50,712 bases of DNA from Fibrobacteria bacterium (lineage in GTDB: Bacteria > Fibrobacterota > Fibrobacteria > UBA11236 > JADFYW01): contig JADFYW010000016.1 in the NCBI GenBank assembly GCA_015232855.1, forward strand, positions 1-50,712. Reading direction: 5' to 3'. The position numbers were made by a program, and so were the translations under genes. Positions 8,682-17,797 of this stretch are shown here, piece after piece; within the stretch, counting starts at the first letter, position 1; each line of letters begins with the position of its first letter. The notes beneath the pieces were generated by a model, which searched no databases, was not told where the DNA came from, and saw only the letters and a list, made by a program, of their open reading frames with translations.

Positions 8682-10241
8682 CTACAAAAACAAATTATCT
8701 GCTGTCATTTCTGAGGGGACTTCAAGACCCATTAAGGATAATATCGTAGGGGCAATGTCTGAGAGTTTACCTTCTGCCCTTAATTTTTTCCCTTTAGAAT
8801 CCTTTGCAACATAGATGCACTCAACCGGGTTTAAGGTATGACTTGTTTTTGCCATTCCGGTCTCTGCGTCAATGAGTTCTTCTGAATTACCATGATCTGC
8901 TGTGATGAGAATACGTGCATCAAGTTCAAGGCAGCGGGAAACCAATTTCCCCACACATTCATCAACAACTTCAATAGCTTTTGTTGCGGCAGCAAGATCT
9001 CCGGTATGGCCTACCATGTCTCCATTAGCGTAGTTCACGGCAATAAAGGCATATTTATCAGGAGTTTCTTTTAATATTTCCAACAGTTTGTCAGTGACCT
9101 GATATGCTTCCATTTCTGGATGGCTGGCAAACGTAGCGGGGTCAAAACGTCCTTCAATATTCATCTGGTCTTCACCCTTGTAAGGGGCTGTTGATTTGCC
9201 ATTAAAAAAACTGGTTACATGGGGGAATTTCTGTGTTTCTGCTATGCGGAGTTGGGATAAACCTGCATTTGAAATAACCTCGCCCAGCAAGTTTTCCATA
9301 CCGCCTGCTGCGTCAATTGGCCCCATCATATATTCAGTAAATTCGTTATAATACCTCGTGAACCCAAGGTAAGTGACATCAGGTTTAACCTGTAGTGAAC
9401 CCGGATAGTTTTTATCCACAAATGCCATTGATAACTGGAGGGCTCTGTCTTGACGGTAATTGGTATGCATGATACAGTCACCATCTTGTATGCCGGAAAA
9501 GCCTGCGATACGATAGGGAGGGATATATTCATCAAACATATCAACGTTGTCAGGTGTTTTATCACTTTCATAAGAATCTTTAATAGCCTGTATCGGATCA
9601 TCAGTATTCCGGCCTTCTTTTCCCATCAGGCAGTGATAGGCTGTATCTGTAAGTTCCCAGTTTTTGCTCCTGTCCATGGCATAGTACCGGCCCATGATGG
9701 TAGCAATTTCACAGTTACCTATTTCGTCTATTACTTTTGATAGGGATGCCATATAGAGTAATGAACTACGGGGAGGAGTGTCCCGACCATCAAGAAAGGG
9801 GTGAATGAGGATTTTCCCATCCGGGTTTGATTCTCTTGCACGTCTCATGATTTTAAACAGGTGTTCCTGATGGGCATGAACACCTTCGTCTTGTAACAGG
9901 CCAAAGAGGTGTAAGGAACTCTTATTTTCTTTCCATTTTGTGACCAGATTCAACCATTTTTCTGCCTGAAAGAGTGTTCCGTCACTGAGACCATCATCAA
10001 TGCGTTTGAGTTCCTGAATAACAATCCGGCCTGCTCCCATATTGAGATGCCCAACTTCACTGGATCCTTGATAACCATTTGGTAAACCTACAGGTTCTCC
10101 TGAACAGGCAAGTTTTGTCCAGGAATGATTCTGTTTGTAGGAATCGATATTTGCAGTATTGGCTGCAGCTACGGCATTTCCCTTTTCATCTGGATTAATT
10201 CCCCAACCATCTCTAATAATAAGTACAACAGGTTTAGTCAT
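8682..10241 (-). CDS. gpmI: 2,3-bisphosphoglycerate-independent phosphoglycerate mutase
   Basis: Glycolytic/gluconeogenic enzyme converting 3- to 2-phosphoglycerate through a phosphoserine and two Mn ions. Motifs: VVLIIRDGWGIN at the start (metal Asp), QGSSEVGHLNMGAGR with the catalytic Ser, HPFLDGRDTPPRS, DRSKNWELT (after GRYYAMD), and ITADHGNSEEL for metal binding. The ATG at 10241 is preceded by AAGGA and gives 519 residues, the family norm; an upstream in-frame start would add ten unconserved residues. The 111 bases upstream separate it from the next minus-strand gene. Confidence 0.95.
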   Translation of the reverse strand: MTKPVVLIIRDGWGINPDEKGNAVAAANTANIDSYKQNHSWTKLACSGEPVGLPNGYQGSSEVGHLNMGAGRIVIQELKRIDDGLSDGTLFQAEKWLNLVTKWKENKSSLHLFGLLQDEGVHAHQEHLFKIMRRARESNPDGKILIHPFLDGRDTPPRSSLLYMASLSKVIDEIGNCEIATIMGRYYAMDRSKNWELTDTAYHCLMGKEGRNTDDPIQAIKDSYESDKTPDNVDMFDEYIPPYRIAGFSGIQDGDCIMHTNYRQDRALQLSMAFVDKNYPGSLQVKPDVTYLGFTRYYNEFTEYMMGPIDAAGGMENLLGEVISNAGLSQLRIAETQKFPHVTSFFNGKSTAPYKGEDQMNIEGRFDPATFASHPEMEAYQVTDKLLEILKETPDKYAFIAVNYANGDMVGHTGDLAAATKAIEVVDECVGKLVSRCLELDARILITADHGNSEELIDAETGMAKTSHTLNPVECIYVAKDSKGKKLRAEGKLSDIAPTILSLMGLEVPSEMTADNLFL

Positions 10242-10352
10242 TTTACTTGTCCTTGTTAATAATCTGGACACAATTTTAATAAAGAATCCACTTTAACGCA
10301 AATCATGCCTGGTGGTTAAAATGGTGAATGTGGAATAGGAACGTGCTGGTAA

Positions 10353-11339
10353 CTATTCTGGTGGTCTGGTCGGAAGTGTTACCTCTGATTCAATACCGGG
10401 AATAACATTGGACGTTTGGGGGTCATCCTGATTCATAATAAGAAGGTAACTGGCAATACCTCCGCCAATGAGAGCCACTGATCCAAGACTAACATAGAGC
10501 CAACTGTTCGATTTTTCTTTTACTGCAGGACCCTGGTAGTCGTATTCTTCTTCCTTTTCTTCAGTAGTTACACTTGCAAGGGCTTGTTCTCCCATTCCAT
10601 AAAATTCAGCAAAAGTAGTGTTTTCTTCGTCTGCAACATCCATCAGGAGCTCTTGGCTGGATTGAAAAACAAATTTTTGATAGGGCATATTGTTGTCTTC
10701 GCCAGGCAGGCTTTCACCAGAAATGATGAGGTCTGATTTTATTTTGGGAAGGACAGATCTACTGGCAGTCGTATTGTGAAGAACGACAATTGCTTGCTTA
10801 AGGTCAGAGGTGAGAAATATGTTTTTATATGTTGGCATTTCGCCAAATTCCATTTGCAGAGAATGGCTGTTGTCTTCTTTTTTCTTGGAGCTTATTTTGT
10901 CGAGTTCAATGGGTCCACCTTCCGGCTTGTTTAAACTGGACATGGAAAAGTCTGCTTGAATATTGTTTTCAGAGAGCTTGTGATCAAAAGAAAAATCTTC
11001 TTCGAGATAAAGTGAAATTTTTAAGGCTGGTTTTTCGTCATTGGTCATCATGAAACTGATATGTTGAATAGGCCTGGCGACGATATCACTAAATTCATCG
11101 TCAAGGGTACCATTTTCAACAGTTATAGTTGTAATGATTATTTTGTCTTTTTGGATGGTACTAACTTCATAATCTGGCTTGGCACCCTTAAAAACAAAAA
11201 CAATGCTTACTCCGTCGGCAGAATACCGCTTTTCCAGATCATTGAGTTTTGCTGTTTGTGACCATAAATATGAAGGTAAGGCACATAAAAGCAAAAGAAG
11301 AGCTGATAACTGAGAAATTCTAATTGATTTTATTATCAT
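10353..11339 (-). CDS. exported protein with C-terminal membrane anchor, unknown function
   Basis: The 328-residue product has an N-terminal signal peptide (about 1-27), a beta-rich region at 35-135 that resembles an AMIN-type fold (short strands such as DGVSIVFVFKGAKPDYEV and IIITTITVENGTL), an acidic low-complexity linker near 255-275, and one clear transmembrane segment at about 280-303 (WLYVSLGSVALIGGGIASYL) close to a proline-rich C-terminal tail. No catalytic motif is visible. The C-terminal anchor, with its GGG core, resembles that of the CsgG-like protein at 18583-19287. The AMIN-like reading is inference only. It may share a transcript with gpmI, 111 bases downstream. Confidence 0.7.
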   Translation of the reverse strand: MIIKSIRISQLSALLLLLCALPSYLWSQTAKLNDLEKRYSADGVSIVFVFKGAKPDYEVSTIQKDKIIITTITVENGTLDDEFSDIVARPIQHISFMMTNDEKPALKISLYLEEDFSFDHKLSENNIQADFSMSSLNKPEGGPIELDKISSKKKEDNSHSLQMEFGEMPTYKNIFLTSDLKQAIVVLHNTTASRSVLPKIKSDLIISGESLPGEDNNMPYQKFVFQSSQELLMDVADEENTTFAEFYGMGEQALASVTTEEKEEEYDYQGPAVKEKSNSWLYVSLGSVALIGGGIASYLLIMNQDDPQTSNVIPGIESEVTLPTRPPE

Positions 11340-11440
11340 TGCATTTCAGCCTTTTGGTGGAAATGAAACTGTTACTTAGTATCTATATAAAATACATAAT
11401 ATGATCAAAATTACTCAAACTTTCAATATTTGATAAAAAA

Positions 11441-12685
11441 ATGTCTAAGAATAGCTTGAAAATGCAATTTCAGCCTGTACAACAGAGTAAAAAAGCTGAA
11501 AATCTTGAAAAATGCGTACATTGTGGTCTCTGTCTTGAAGTTTGTCCTACTTACCGGTTGTCTGGAAATGAAAACAACTCTCCCAGAGGCAGACTTTCTC
11601 AATGGTTGGGGCTTTCACAAAAACGATTGCATAAAAATGCAAAATCTTGTTTTTATACCGAAGAGTGTCTTGGATGCCTGGCATGTGAAACTGCTTGTCC
11701 ATCTAATGTGCCCTATGGTGCTCTTTTATCAGATGCTAAAAAACAGCTCATTGAAGAAGGTGATGTACTGCATACAGGTCTTTCTCTTACCGGGAAACTT
11801 GTTTCCCACCATAAGCTTCTACAAAAACTTGGGTTACCAATACGATTAATAAGGAAATTTAATGGTTTTGGAGTGTTCAGCCATAAGTTCCTTTTTCCGG
11901 GTGATCCCCCTTTACATTGCTCAACAGAAAAATATGCAAGAACACTCATGCGATTGTATAAACCAGACGGTCCACGGGTTGCTCTTTTTACCGGCTGTAT
12001 TATGGAATCTTTTTTTCGTGAAGTTAATTTTTCCAGTGTTCGTATCCTGATTGCGAACAATATTCAGGTGTTTGTCCCCAGGGAACAGGTTTGCTGTGGA
12101 GCAGTATTAGAACACAACGGTTTACCGGGCCAACAAGAATTGGAAGAGAAAAATATACAGGTGTTTGATAATCTGGATGTTGATACGGTACTTACGAATT
12201 CGGCGGGATGTGGGCTATCTCTAAAGAATCAGTTGTCAAAGGAAGTAACCGATATCCTTTATTATTTGGATGCTATTAGCCCCAAAAGGGGGAAAGCCCT
12301 AGAAACAGACCATATTTACCTGGATATGCCATGTCATCTCTATTATGGCCAGAAGAAAACCAAGCCTCCCGCCCAGGTTTTTGAGGCTATTGGTAATAGT
12401 TGGTCGTTGGCTCCAGACGCAGAAAATTGTTGCGGATCGGGAGGAACCTATAACATAACCCATCCTAAAAACGCTGAAAAAATAATTAAGGAAAAAAGTG
12501 ATTTTCTCAATCATGTGCCTTATAATAATTGTGTTTTAGCAACGGCTAACCATGTATGTATGATGCAATGGCATAGTGCAGTGGAATTGGGAATGATAAA
12601 AGAAGGCCGGCGGGTTTCAATCAAGCATGTTGTTCAACTGTTGGATGAAGCTTATCAAAATGCAGGCGTATATGGAAAAAACTGA
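11441..12685 (+). CDS. glycolate oxidase iron-sulfur subunit-like protein (GlcF-like)
   Basis: The 414-residue protein has two 4Fe-4S ferredoxin motifs (CVHCGLCLEVCPTYRL and CLGCLACETACP) followed by two CCG domains (motifs VCCGAVLEHNG and NCCGSGGTYN). This is the architecture of GlcF and related electron-transfer subunits of FAD-linked 2-hydroxyacid dehydrogenases, and length matches GlcF (about 407). No GlcD/GlcE flavoprotein subunit lies beside it, so the physiological donor is unknown; lactate or glycerol-3-phosphate dehydrogenase-type partners are alternatives. The gene overlaps the following HD-domain gene by 14 bases. The ATG at 11441 follows a strongly AT-rich region without a clear ribosome binding site. 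Confidence 0.85.
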   Translation: MSKNSLKMQFQPVQQSKKAENLEKCVHCGLCLEVCPTYRLSGNENNSPRGRLSQWLGLSQKRLHKNAKSCFYTEECLGCLACETACPSNVPYGALLSDAKKQLIEEGDVLHTGLSLTGKLVSHHKLLQKLGLPIRLIRKFNGFGVFSHKFLFPGDPPLHCSTEKYARTLMRLYKPDGPRVALFTGCIMESFFREVNFSSVRILIANNIQVFVPREQVCCGAVLEHNGLPGQQELEEKNIQVFDNLDVDTVLTNSAGCGLSLKNQLSKEVTDILYYLDAISPKRGKALETDHIYLDMPCHLYYGQKKTKPPAQVFEAIGNSWSLAPDAENCCGSGGTYNITHPKNAEKIIKEKSDFLNHVPYNNCVLATANHVCMMQWHSAVELGMIKEGRRVSIKHVVQLLDEAYQNAGVYGKN

Positions 12686-13454
12686 TTTAATCATTATCTC
12701 TTCCTGGTTTGAAGATTATGCCGATAGCTTCCTTACCGGTGAAGAAGAATTTGATCAGGTATTGAAACTCAAAAAAGACCATTCCTGGAGGGTTTACGAA
12801 GAAACTCTGGCTCTTGGGCAGAGCTTGAATTTGCCAGAAAATGAGCTGTTACTGGCAGGGACTGCGGCTCTCTTGCATGATATAGGGCGGTTTGAACAAT
12901 ATCTGATATATGGGACGTTTGTGGATGGGAAATCTGAAAATCATGCCAGACTGGGGCTTAAAATATTACATAAAAAACAAATATTACATAATCTTCAAGC
13001 TGATGAACGGCTTGTTATTATGAAGGCCATTGCCAACCATAACCGAATGCAGATTTCAAAGGGACTGAAAGGAATCGTAGTAAGAATAGCTCAAATGCTT
13101 CGCGATGCTGATAAACTGGATATTCTCAATCTGGTTACTGAGTACTATAATGACAAAAATGCTGCTTCTAATAAAGCTATTGAACTGGATATGCCAGACC
13201 TGCCTGAAATCAATCGGGATATTTTATCAGCGGTTATTGATAATAAACTCGCACGGGTAAATGACATGCGCAGTTTAAATGATTTTAAGTTAATACAAAT
13301 GGCATGGGTTTATGATATGAATTTTTCACATTCACTCTATGAAGTAAAAAATAGGGGGTATCTGAAAAAAATTTATAGAACCCTTCCTGACATGCCTGAA
13401 TCTATACAGGCTTTTGAAGCGGTTAATGCCTATTTAACAGCGAAAATTGACTAA
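12672..13454 (+). CDS. HD-domain metal-dependent phosphohydrolase
   Basis: A 260-residue HD superfamily protein. The metal-binding pattern is visible: H of DHSWRVYEE near residue 36, LLHDIGRFEQY (HD pair), AIANHNR and LRDADKLD. Proteins of this type hydrolyse phosphate esters of nucleotides or related molecules; the substrate cannot be read from sequence. No GGDEF, RelA synthetase or GYP motif accompanies the domain, so it is neither a full-length Rel nor an HD-GYP protein. The ATG at 12672 lies inside the end of the GlcF-like gene (14-base overlap) and is preferred to an upstream in-frame ATG whose 15 extra residues are only an out-of-frame reading of that gene. Confidence 0.8.
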   Translation: MEKTDLIIISSWFEDYADSFLTGEEEFDQVLKLKKDHSWRVYEETLALGQSLNLPENELLLAGTAALLHDIGRFEQYLIYGTFVDGKSENHARLGLKILHKKQILHNLQADERLVIMKAIANHNRMQISKGLKGIVVRIAQMLRDADKLDILNLVTEYYNDKNAASNKAIELDMPDLPEINRDILSAVIDNKLARVNDMRSLNDFKLIQMAWVYDMNFSHSLYEVKNRGYLKKIYRTLPDMPESIQAFEAVNAYLTAKID

Positions 13455-13514
13455 AAAACCGTTATTAACTAATTAATATTCTTATAGTTACAATTTATTG
13501 GAAAGGAGCTAAAC

Positions 13515-13739
13515 ATGTTTCAGGAAAAAGTTATAGAGGCATTACAGGAAGTGCGCCCTATGTTGCAGAGAGATGGTGGCGATATTGAATTAGTTGAAAC
13601 CACTCCGGAAAACGTGGTAAGAGTTAAACTTACCGGTGCCTGTGGTGGATGTCCTATGGCGCAGCAGACTCTAAAACAGGGTGTAGAGCGCATACTGAAG
13701 GAGCGGGTTCCTGAAGTAGCTTCTGTTGAAAGTGTCTAA
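13515..13739 (+). CDS. NifU-like C-terminal (NfuA-type) Fe-S scaffold protein
   Basis: A stand-alone 74-residue NifU C-terminal domain. It has LQRDGGDIELVE near the start and GACGGCPMAQQTLKQGVE, containing the CxxC pair that holds a transferable 4Fe-4S cluster. Small NFU proteins deliver clusters to apo-proteins; nearby Fe-S clients include the GlcF-like protein. A strong ribosome binding site (GGAAAGGAG) precedes the ATG. Ten bases separate it from the next gene. Confidence 0.92.
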   Translation: MFQEKVIEALQEVRPMLQRDGGDIELVETTPENVVRVKLTGACGGCPMAQQTLKQGVERILKERVPEVASVESV

Positions 13740-13749
13740 CTGATTTTCT

Positions 13750-15039
13750 GTGTCAAAATCCAGGTTCTACGATGTTATCGTTCTAGGCGGTGGTCCTGCT
13801 GGCCTGGGTTGCGCAATGCAAATGGCAGAGCATGGCATATCAACTCTGGTGCTGGAAAAAGATGCAATTGGTACCACAAAGAAAACCTGGCTGAGTTTTG
13901 ATGAAAGTCTGAAGAAATACGGGCTTGAGTCTTGCGCTTGTAACCGTTTTTCAAATATTGTTTTTTCATCTTATTTAGGTGGAAAATACTCCTTTACCAA
14001 CACCAATTTTTTAAGACCCCTTGACGAAAATAAAGCGTTATGTTGTTTAGCTGATAAGGCCGGGCATAATGGGGCGGATATCCATGGGAAAGAACGATTT
14101 GCTTCTTATGCTGTTGAAAACGCAAGTGAGACCATAGTTACTACAAATAAAAGGAAATACCGTACACGGCTGGTGGTGGATGCCATGGGCCGGGAATCTA
14201 CAATATTACAAAGTCTGGGATTGTCCCATGCCCCTCTCGATATGGGTTGCCTGGCATATCGGCTTGATAATGTGAAACATACGGAAGATAATACCTTGCT
14301 ACTCTATGACAGTTTTTATCCGGGATCAGACTATTTCTGGATGGTCCCTCTGAGTGGGGAATCGGTAATGGTAGGGGTTTTCTTTTTCTCATCATTAACT
14401 GACACCAATATGGAAGAAAAGTCTCGTAAGCTAAAACAATATATTCGGGATAAAAAACTGGGTGGCAAAAAAACAGATACCCGTATGGGTAACATACCTC
14501 TGGGGAATCAGGTCCACTGTTGTGCAGAACCATTTTTGTTTTTTGGTGATTCCAGTAATACGCCTCTTCCTTCATCGGGTTTTTCCTTTCATCGCTGTCT
14601 GGAAGAATCTGAAATCCTGGGCCGTTTTGCCGTGGAATATCTGGATAACAATAAACAGCTTAAAGATTTTAAAAAAGAAATCCTCGGTCCCAAAATTCCG
14701 GGATTAGAAATTCATTTACTCATTTCAGAGATGTTGTCTAAATTTACCGACCCTATGTTAAACAAAGCGGTAAGTGCGATGAATCACCTGGATGAAAAGT
14801 TTTTGATTTCTTTTTTGAGTGGAAATGACATGAGCGTAACATTCTCGATGAAAGCGGTTATGGCTATCCTCAATATATTTTCCATGTCTGAAATAAGATC
14901 TCTTTCTCTGAAGCAAAATTATGTGAAAAGCCTGATGAACTTTTACAATCTTATACCTTCAGTAAGTCCAACCAAACTCGGGGAGCAGGTAAAAGATTTT
15001 GTACTGGGAATATGGAATAATCGTGGAGAAATAGGATAG
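13750..15039 (+). CDS. FAD-dependent oxidoreductase, lycopene cyclase / geranylgeranyl reductase-like
   Basis: The 429-residue protein opens with a Rossmann FAD-binding motif (VIVLGGGPAGLGCAMQM, GxGxxG type) and carries a second FAD motif around LVVDAMGRES. The later segment LFFGDSSNTPLPSSGFSFHR resembles the FAD-contacting region of CrtL-type lycopene cyclases (G..A..HP.TGY pattern), and a helical C-terminal part with EKFLISFLSG also recalls that family. The substrate is unknown: geranylgeranyl reductases and flavin halogenases are alternatives. No other carotenoid gene is in the window. The GTG start at 13750 places it 10 bases after the NfuA-type gene, suggesting one transcript. Confidence 0.7.
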   Translation: MSKSRFYDVIVLGGGPAGLGCAMQMAEHGISTLVLEKDAIGTTKKTWLSFDESLKKYGLESCACNRFSNIVFSSYLGGKYSFTNTNFLRPLDENKALCCLADKAGHNGADIHGKERFASYAVENASETIVTTNKRKYRTRLVVDAMGRESTILQSLGLSHAPLDMGCLAYRLDNVKHTEDNTLLLYDSFYPGSDYFWMVPLSGESVMVGVFFFSSLTDTNMEEKSRKLKQYIRDKKLGGKKTDTRMGNIPLGNQVHCCAEPFLFFGDSSNTPLPSSGFSFHRCLEESEILGRFAVEYLDNNKQLKDFKKEILGPKIPGLEIHLLISEMLSKFTDPMLNKAVSAMNHLDEKFLISFLSGNDMSVTFSMKAVMAILNIFSMSEIRSLSLKQNYVKSLMNFYNLIPSVSPTKLGEQVKDFVLGIWNNRGEIG

Positions 15040-15159
15040 GCTCTTTAAGGAACCTGGGTGTTTACACATGTTATGTTCATATATATGGTAGAAATTATTA
15101 ATCCTTTAAATATTCTCGTTTGATTTTATCTATTGTATTAATGCAGTAAAAAAAGGTTT

Positions 15160-15648
15160 ATGATGAATCAACAGCGTAAAAGTTTAATAACTCCTGAGGG
15201 AGCGAAGAAACTGCAGGATGAACTTAATGAATTATGGATGGTAGAGCGCCCAAAAGTAACTCAGGCAGTGACTGAAGCTGCTGCCCAGGGAGATAGAAGC
15301 GAAAACGCGGAGTATATATACGGAAAAAAACGCCTGCGGGAGATAGATCGCCGGGTCCGTTGGATACAAAAACGTCTGGATATTGCAGAAATAGTGGATC
15401 GTAAACCAGGCGACGAGCATAAAATATTTTTTGGTGCCTATGTGCGGCTTGAAGATGAAGGGGGGATTATTACCGACTATCGCCTGGTGGGTCCTGATGA
15501 TTTGGATATTGAACGTAATATGATAACGCTTGCTTCTCCTATAGGCAGAGCCTTAAAAGGAAAAGAAAAAGGGGAGTCACTACGGGTTAAACTTCCCCGG
15601 GGAGAGAAAACTTTTCGTGTTCTTGAAGTAAGCTATGAAGAATTCTAA
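15160..15648 (+). CDS. greB: transcription elongation factor GreB
   Basis: Gre factors insert a coiled coil into the RNA polymerase secondary channel to rescue backtracked complexes by transcript cleavage. The 162-residue product has the N-terminal coiled coil with acidic tip (about 10-80; AAAQGDRSENAEYIYGKKRLREIDRRVRW) and the C-terminal FKBP-like domain (about 88-160). The YIYGKKRLREIDRRVR pattern is diagnostic of GreB rather than GreA. Two ATGs are adjacent at 15160 and 15163. Convergent with the next gene, 12 bases apart. The 120 bases upstream are AT-rich and may hold its promoter. Confidence 0.93.
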   Translation: MMNQQRKSLITPEGAKKLQDELNELWMVERPKVTQAVTEAAAQGDRSENAEYIYGKKRLREIDRRVRWIQKRLDIAEIVDRKPGDEHKIFFGAYVRLEDEGGIITDYRLVGPDDLDIERNMITLASPIGRALKGKEKGESLRVKLPRGEKTFRVLEVSYEEF

Positions 15649-15660
15649 TCAGCTTTTATT

Positions 15661-17511
15661 TTAAAGTAATAATTTTCTGTCAATAACGCTTTTGGTAACA
15701 GACAATACTTCTCCGGTTTCAACGGATAAGAGTTTTAAAAAAAGTTCAATATTTTTTTCTTTTTCATATAATTTCCCTGAAATTATCAGTTCTGCATTCA
15801 TTAACTGACCGACCTTCACGGTGTTTTTTTCGTCTGTTATACCCGAGAGTTGGAGTTTGAGTTCACTGGCTATGTTCTGCAAATCCTTGCGTTCCACCAG
15901 TTTGAAAACCTGGGAGCGGCTGGTAGCCTGATACAATATGTCAGTTATATATTCAGCATTTGCAGCCAGGGTCTTATCGGGACTTTCAACGGGAAGTATG
16001 GCGGTTGCTGAGACTTTTGCGAGTTTCAGTGAAGAAAAATTGTTCAATTGCGCCAGTGCACGTTCAAAGAGTATGTCTAACGTTTCTTTTGGCTCTTCGC
16101 CAACAACTTTTGCAGCCTGAAAATATCCTCCGTCTGAAATAATGGGCTTATCCGAAAAATGGGAAAGTTCTTCCCGGGCAATATTTAAAATAATAGATTC
16201 AAGTTTATCATTTTGATAATTGGCACCGGTATGGTGACTTACACTGCCTGAACTGCCACCTTCGCTTTCGCCTTCTTCTCCATAGGTGAGAAAAATATAC
16301 TGGGCCCCGGTAAACTGGGAAATCTGCCTGAGTACATATTCACCGGTGATGTCAAGGCCACCGGTTCCTATACTGAATATTTTAATACTTTGTTTGCGGG
16401 CATCCTGAACCGCATTGACATAGGTGTAATCCTGGTCTTTATAATCGAGATGTGGGGCCGCGTCGGTAATAATAAAGCTGAGACGAAGACCTTCAGTGTT
16501 CCATTTGATGTTTTGCATAGATAACCTAAGAGCCTCTTGTAAATCTTCTGGTTTGTCGCCACCACCGCCTGCGCTAACTTCATCGAGTTGTGCCTGAAAC
16601 TTGTCTAAGTCTGAGGTGAGGGAGACAATACGTGTATTATATTTGTCTGTCCGGTCTCTATACAGAACCATTCCAAAGCGGACAAGAGGTTTAATAGATA
16701 ATGCCTGGAGATTCAGGTGGATAAGGGCAATGGTCTTTTTAAGTCGCTCAATTTCTTCTCCCATACTGCCCGTGGTGTCAAAAATAAAAAGAATATCAAG
16801 GGGGATCTGCCCTGGTATTACACGAGGTGTTTGGAGGGTATGAATGACATCTCTTTTTGCCTTGCGTCTGATAACCAGATTGTCTTCGATATTACCATAG
16901 CGTATCTTCAGAGTGTAGGTGTCAAATGACGCGTTATACATGGATGGAAAAAAATAAAATTTCCCGTCGGCATAGGTTTCTCCCCGGCATAATAGCTTAT
17001 TCTTGAAAAAAACTTCAATATTTGCATTTGCGATTGATTTGTGGTTCAAGTCTTCCACTTGTATGATAATACGTTCGCTTACCTCAAGTGGAAAATGGGG
17101 GACGTATTGGTACTGCTCAAGAAAACTGGTGAAATAATTAAACTGCTGATTGTCGTCTGAAGAGCCGGCCATGAGACCAGATTTTTTTGGTGCATGGTAT
17201 GTATGTACAGTACCTCCGCTGGAAGCAGCAGGTTTTTCATCTTCATCTAAAATGTATACGGCCGATGGGTTATCAAGCCAGCCGGTCACTTCCTTATCAG
17301 ATAAGCTATAGATGTCTCCGGATTTATCTCGCTCTGATGCCGCCCTTGTCAAACTCTTTTTTTTGCTCGCCTTTTTGGACTTTGGATTGAAATCCCGGGT
17401 AAGTAGCTTATCCTGTTTAGCTGGAGGATGTGCACAGGATATGAAAAAAGTTAAGAATAAGAATGCAGACAGCAAAGTACCTGAAATATAATGTTTACTT
17501 ATGAATGGCAT
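15661..17511 (-). CDS. von Willebrand factor A lipoprotein with C-terminal CsgG-like domain
   Basis: The 616-residue product (ATG at 17511 preceded by GGAG; an upstream in-frame ATG lacks support) begins with a lipoprotein signal ending TFFISC, lipidated at Cys26. A Lys-rich linker follows, then a small beta-domain (about 145-220) and a VWA domain (about 236-425) with an intact MIDAS start, FIFDTTGSMGEE, and TDAAPHLDY. The last 150 residues (about 465-616) match the CsgG/FlgT/LpoB-type fold: VFKLVERKDLQNI, GQLMNAELIISGKLYE and LLSVETGEV. VWA domains bind ligands through a metal; CsgG-like domains occur in outer-membrane secretion or envelope-assembly factors. The combination suggests a periplasmic or surface assembly role. 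A second CsgG-like protein lies 1 kb away on the other strand. Confidence 0.8.
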   Translation of the reverse strand: MPFISKHYISGTLLSAFLFLTFFISCAHPPAKQDKLLTRDFNPKSKKASKKKSLTRAASERDKSGDIYSLSDKEVTGWLDNPSAVYILDEDEKPAASSGGTVHTYHAPKKSGLMAGSSDDNQQFNYFTSFLEQYQYVPHFPLEVSERIIIQVEDLNHKSIANANIEVFFKNKLLCRGETYADGKFYFFPSMYNASFDTYTLKIRYGNIEDNLVIRRKAKRDVIHTLQTPRVIPGQIPLDILFIFDTTGSMGEEIERLKKTIALIHLNLQALSIKPLVRFGMVLYRDRTDKYNTRIVSLTSDLDKFQAQLDEVSAGGGGDKPEDLQEALRLSMQNIKWNTEGLRLSFIITDAAPHLDYKDQDYTYVNAVQDARKQSIKIFSIGTGGLDITGEYVLRQISQFTGAQYIFLTYGEEGESEGGSSGSVSHHTGANYQNDKLESIILNIAREELSHFSDKPIISDGGYFQAAKVVGEEPKETLDILFERALAQLNNFSSLKLAKVSATAILPVESPDKTLAANAEYITDILYQATSRSQVFKLVERKDLQNIASELKLQLSGITDEKNTVKVGQLMNAELIISGKLYEKEKNIELFLKLLSVETGEVLSVTKSVIDRKLLL

Positions 17512-17567
17512 AAGTTCTCCTGTTTTAATAGATAAAGTAGTATACAAAATAAGTAAAATTCTTATTT

Positions 17568-17710
17568 ACTCGAGAGTCATAAGTTCTGCAAATTCTTTCA
17601 AAAAGTCATTCCGGCTTGACCGGAATCTTACTTTTTGAAAGAATTTGGTTATCCAGTAGATTCCGGACAAGCCGGAATGACTGGATATAGAGAACTTATG
17701 ACTCTCTAGT
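17568..17710. repeat. REP/BIME-like palindromic element
   Basis: A 143-bp inverted-repeat element. Outer arms 17568-17587 and 17691-17710 pair over 20 bp with one mismatch (core GAGAGTCATAAGTTCT). Inside lie two hairpins side by side. The first has 18-bp perfect arms (17589-17606 with 17630-17647) capped by ATTCCGG-CTTGA-CCGGAAT. The second has ATCCAGT arms (17651-17657 with 17680-17686) capped by ATTCCGG-ACAAG-CCGGAAT. The 19-mer ATCCAGTCATTCCGGCTTG, on the minus strand at 17668-17686, recurs exactly at 31817-31835. It lies between the divergent VWA and TlpA-like genes. Probably non-autonomous and moved by a RAYT, such as the one at 27833. Confidence 0.85.
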
Positions 17711-17797
17711 TATTTATCCCGTTAGATGCTATTTTTACAATTTTCTTCTGAAAAGAAAAATGTCCTTCGTAGCTGAAAAATTTTACATTAATTCCAA

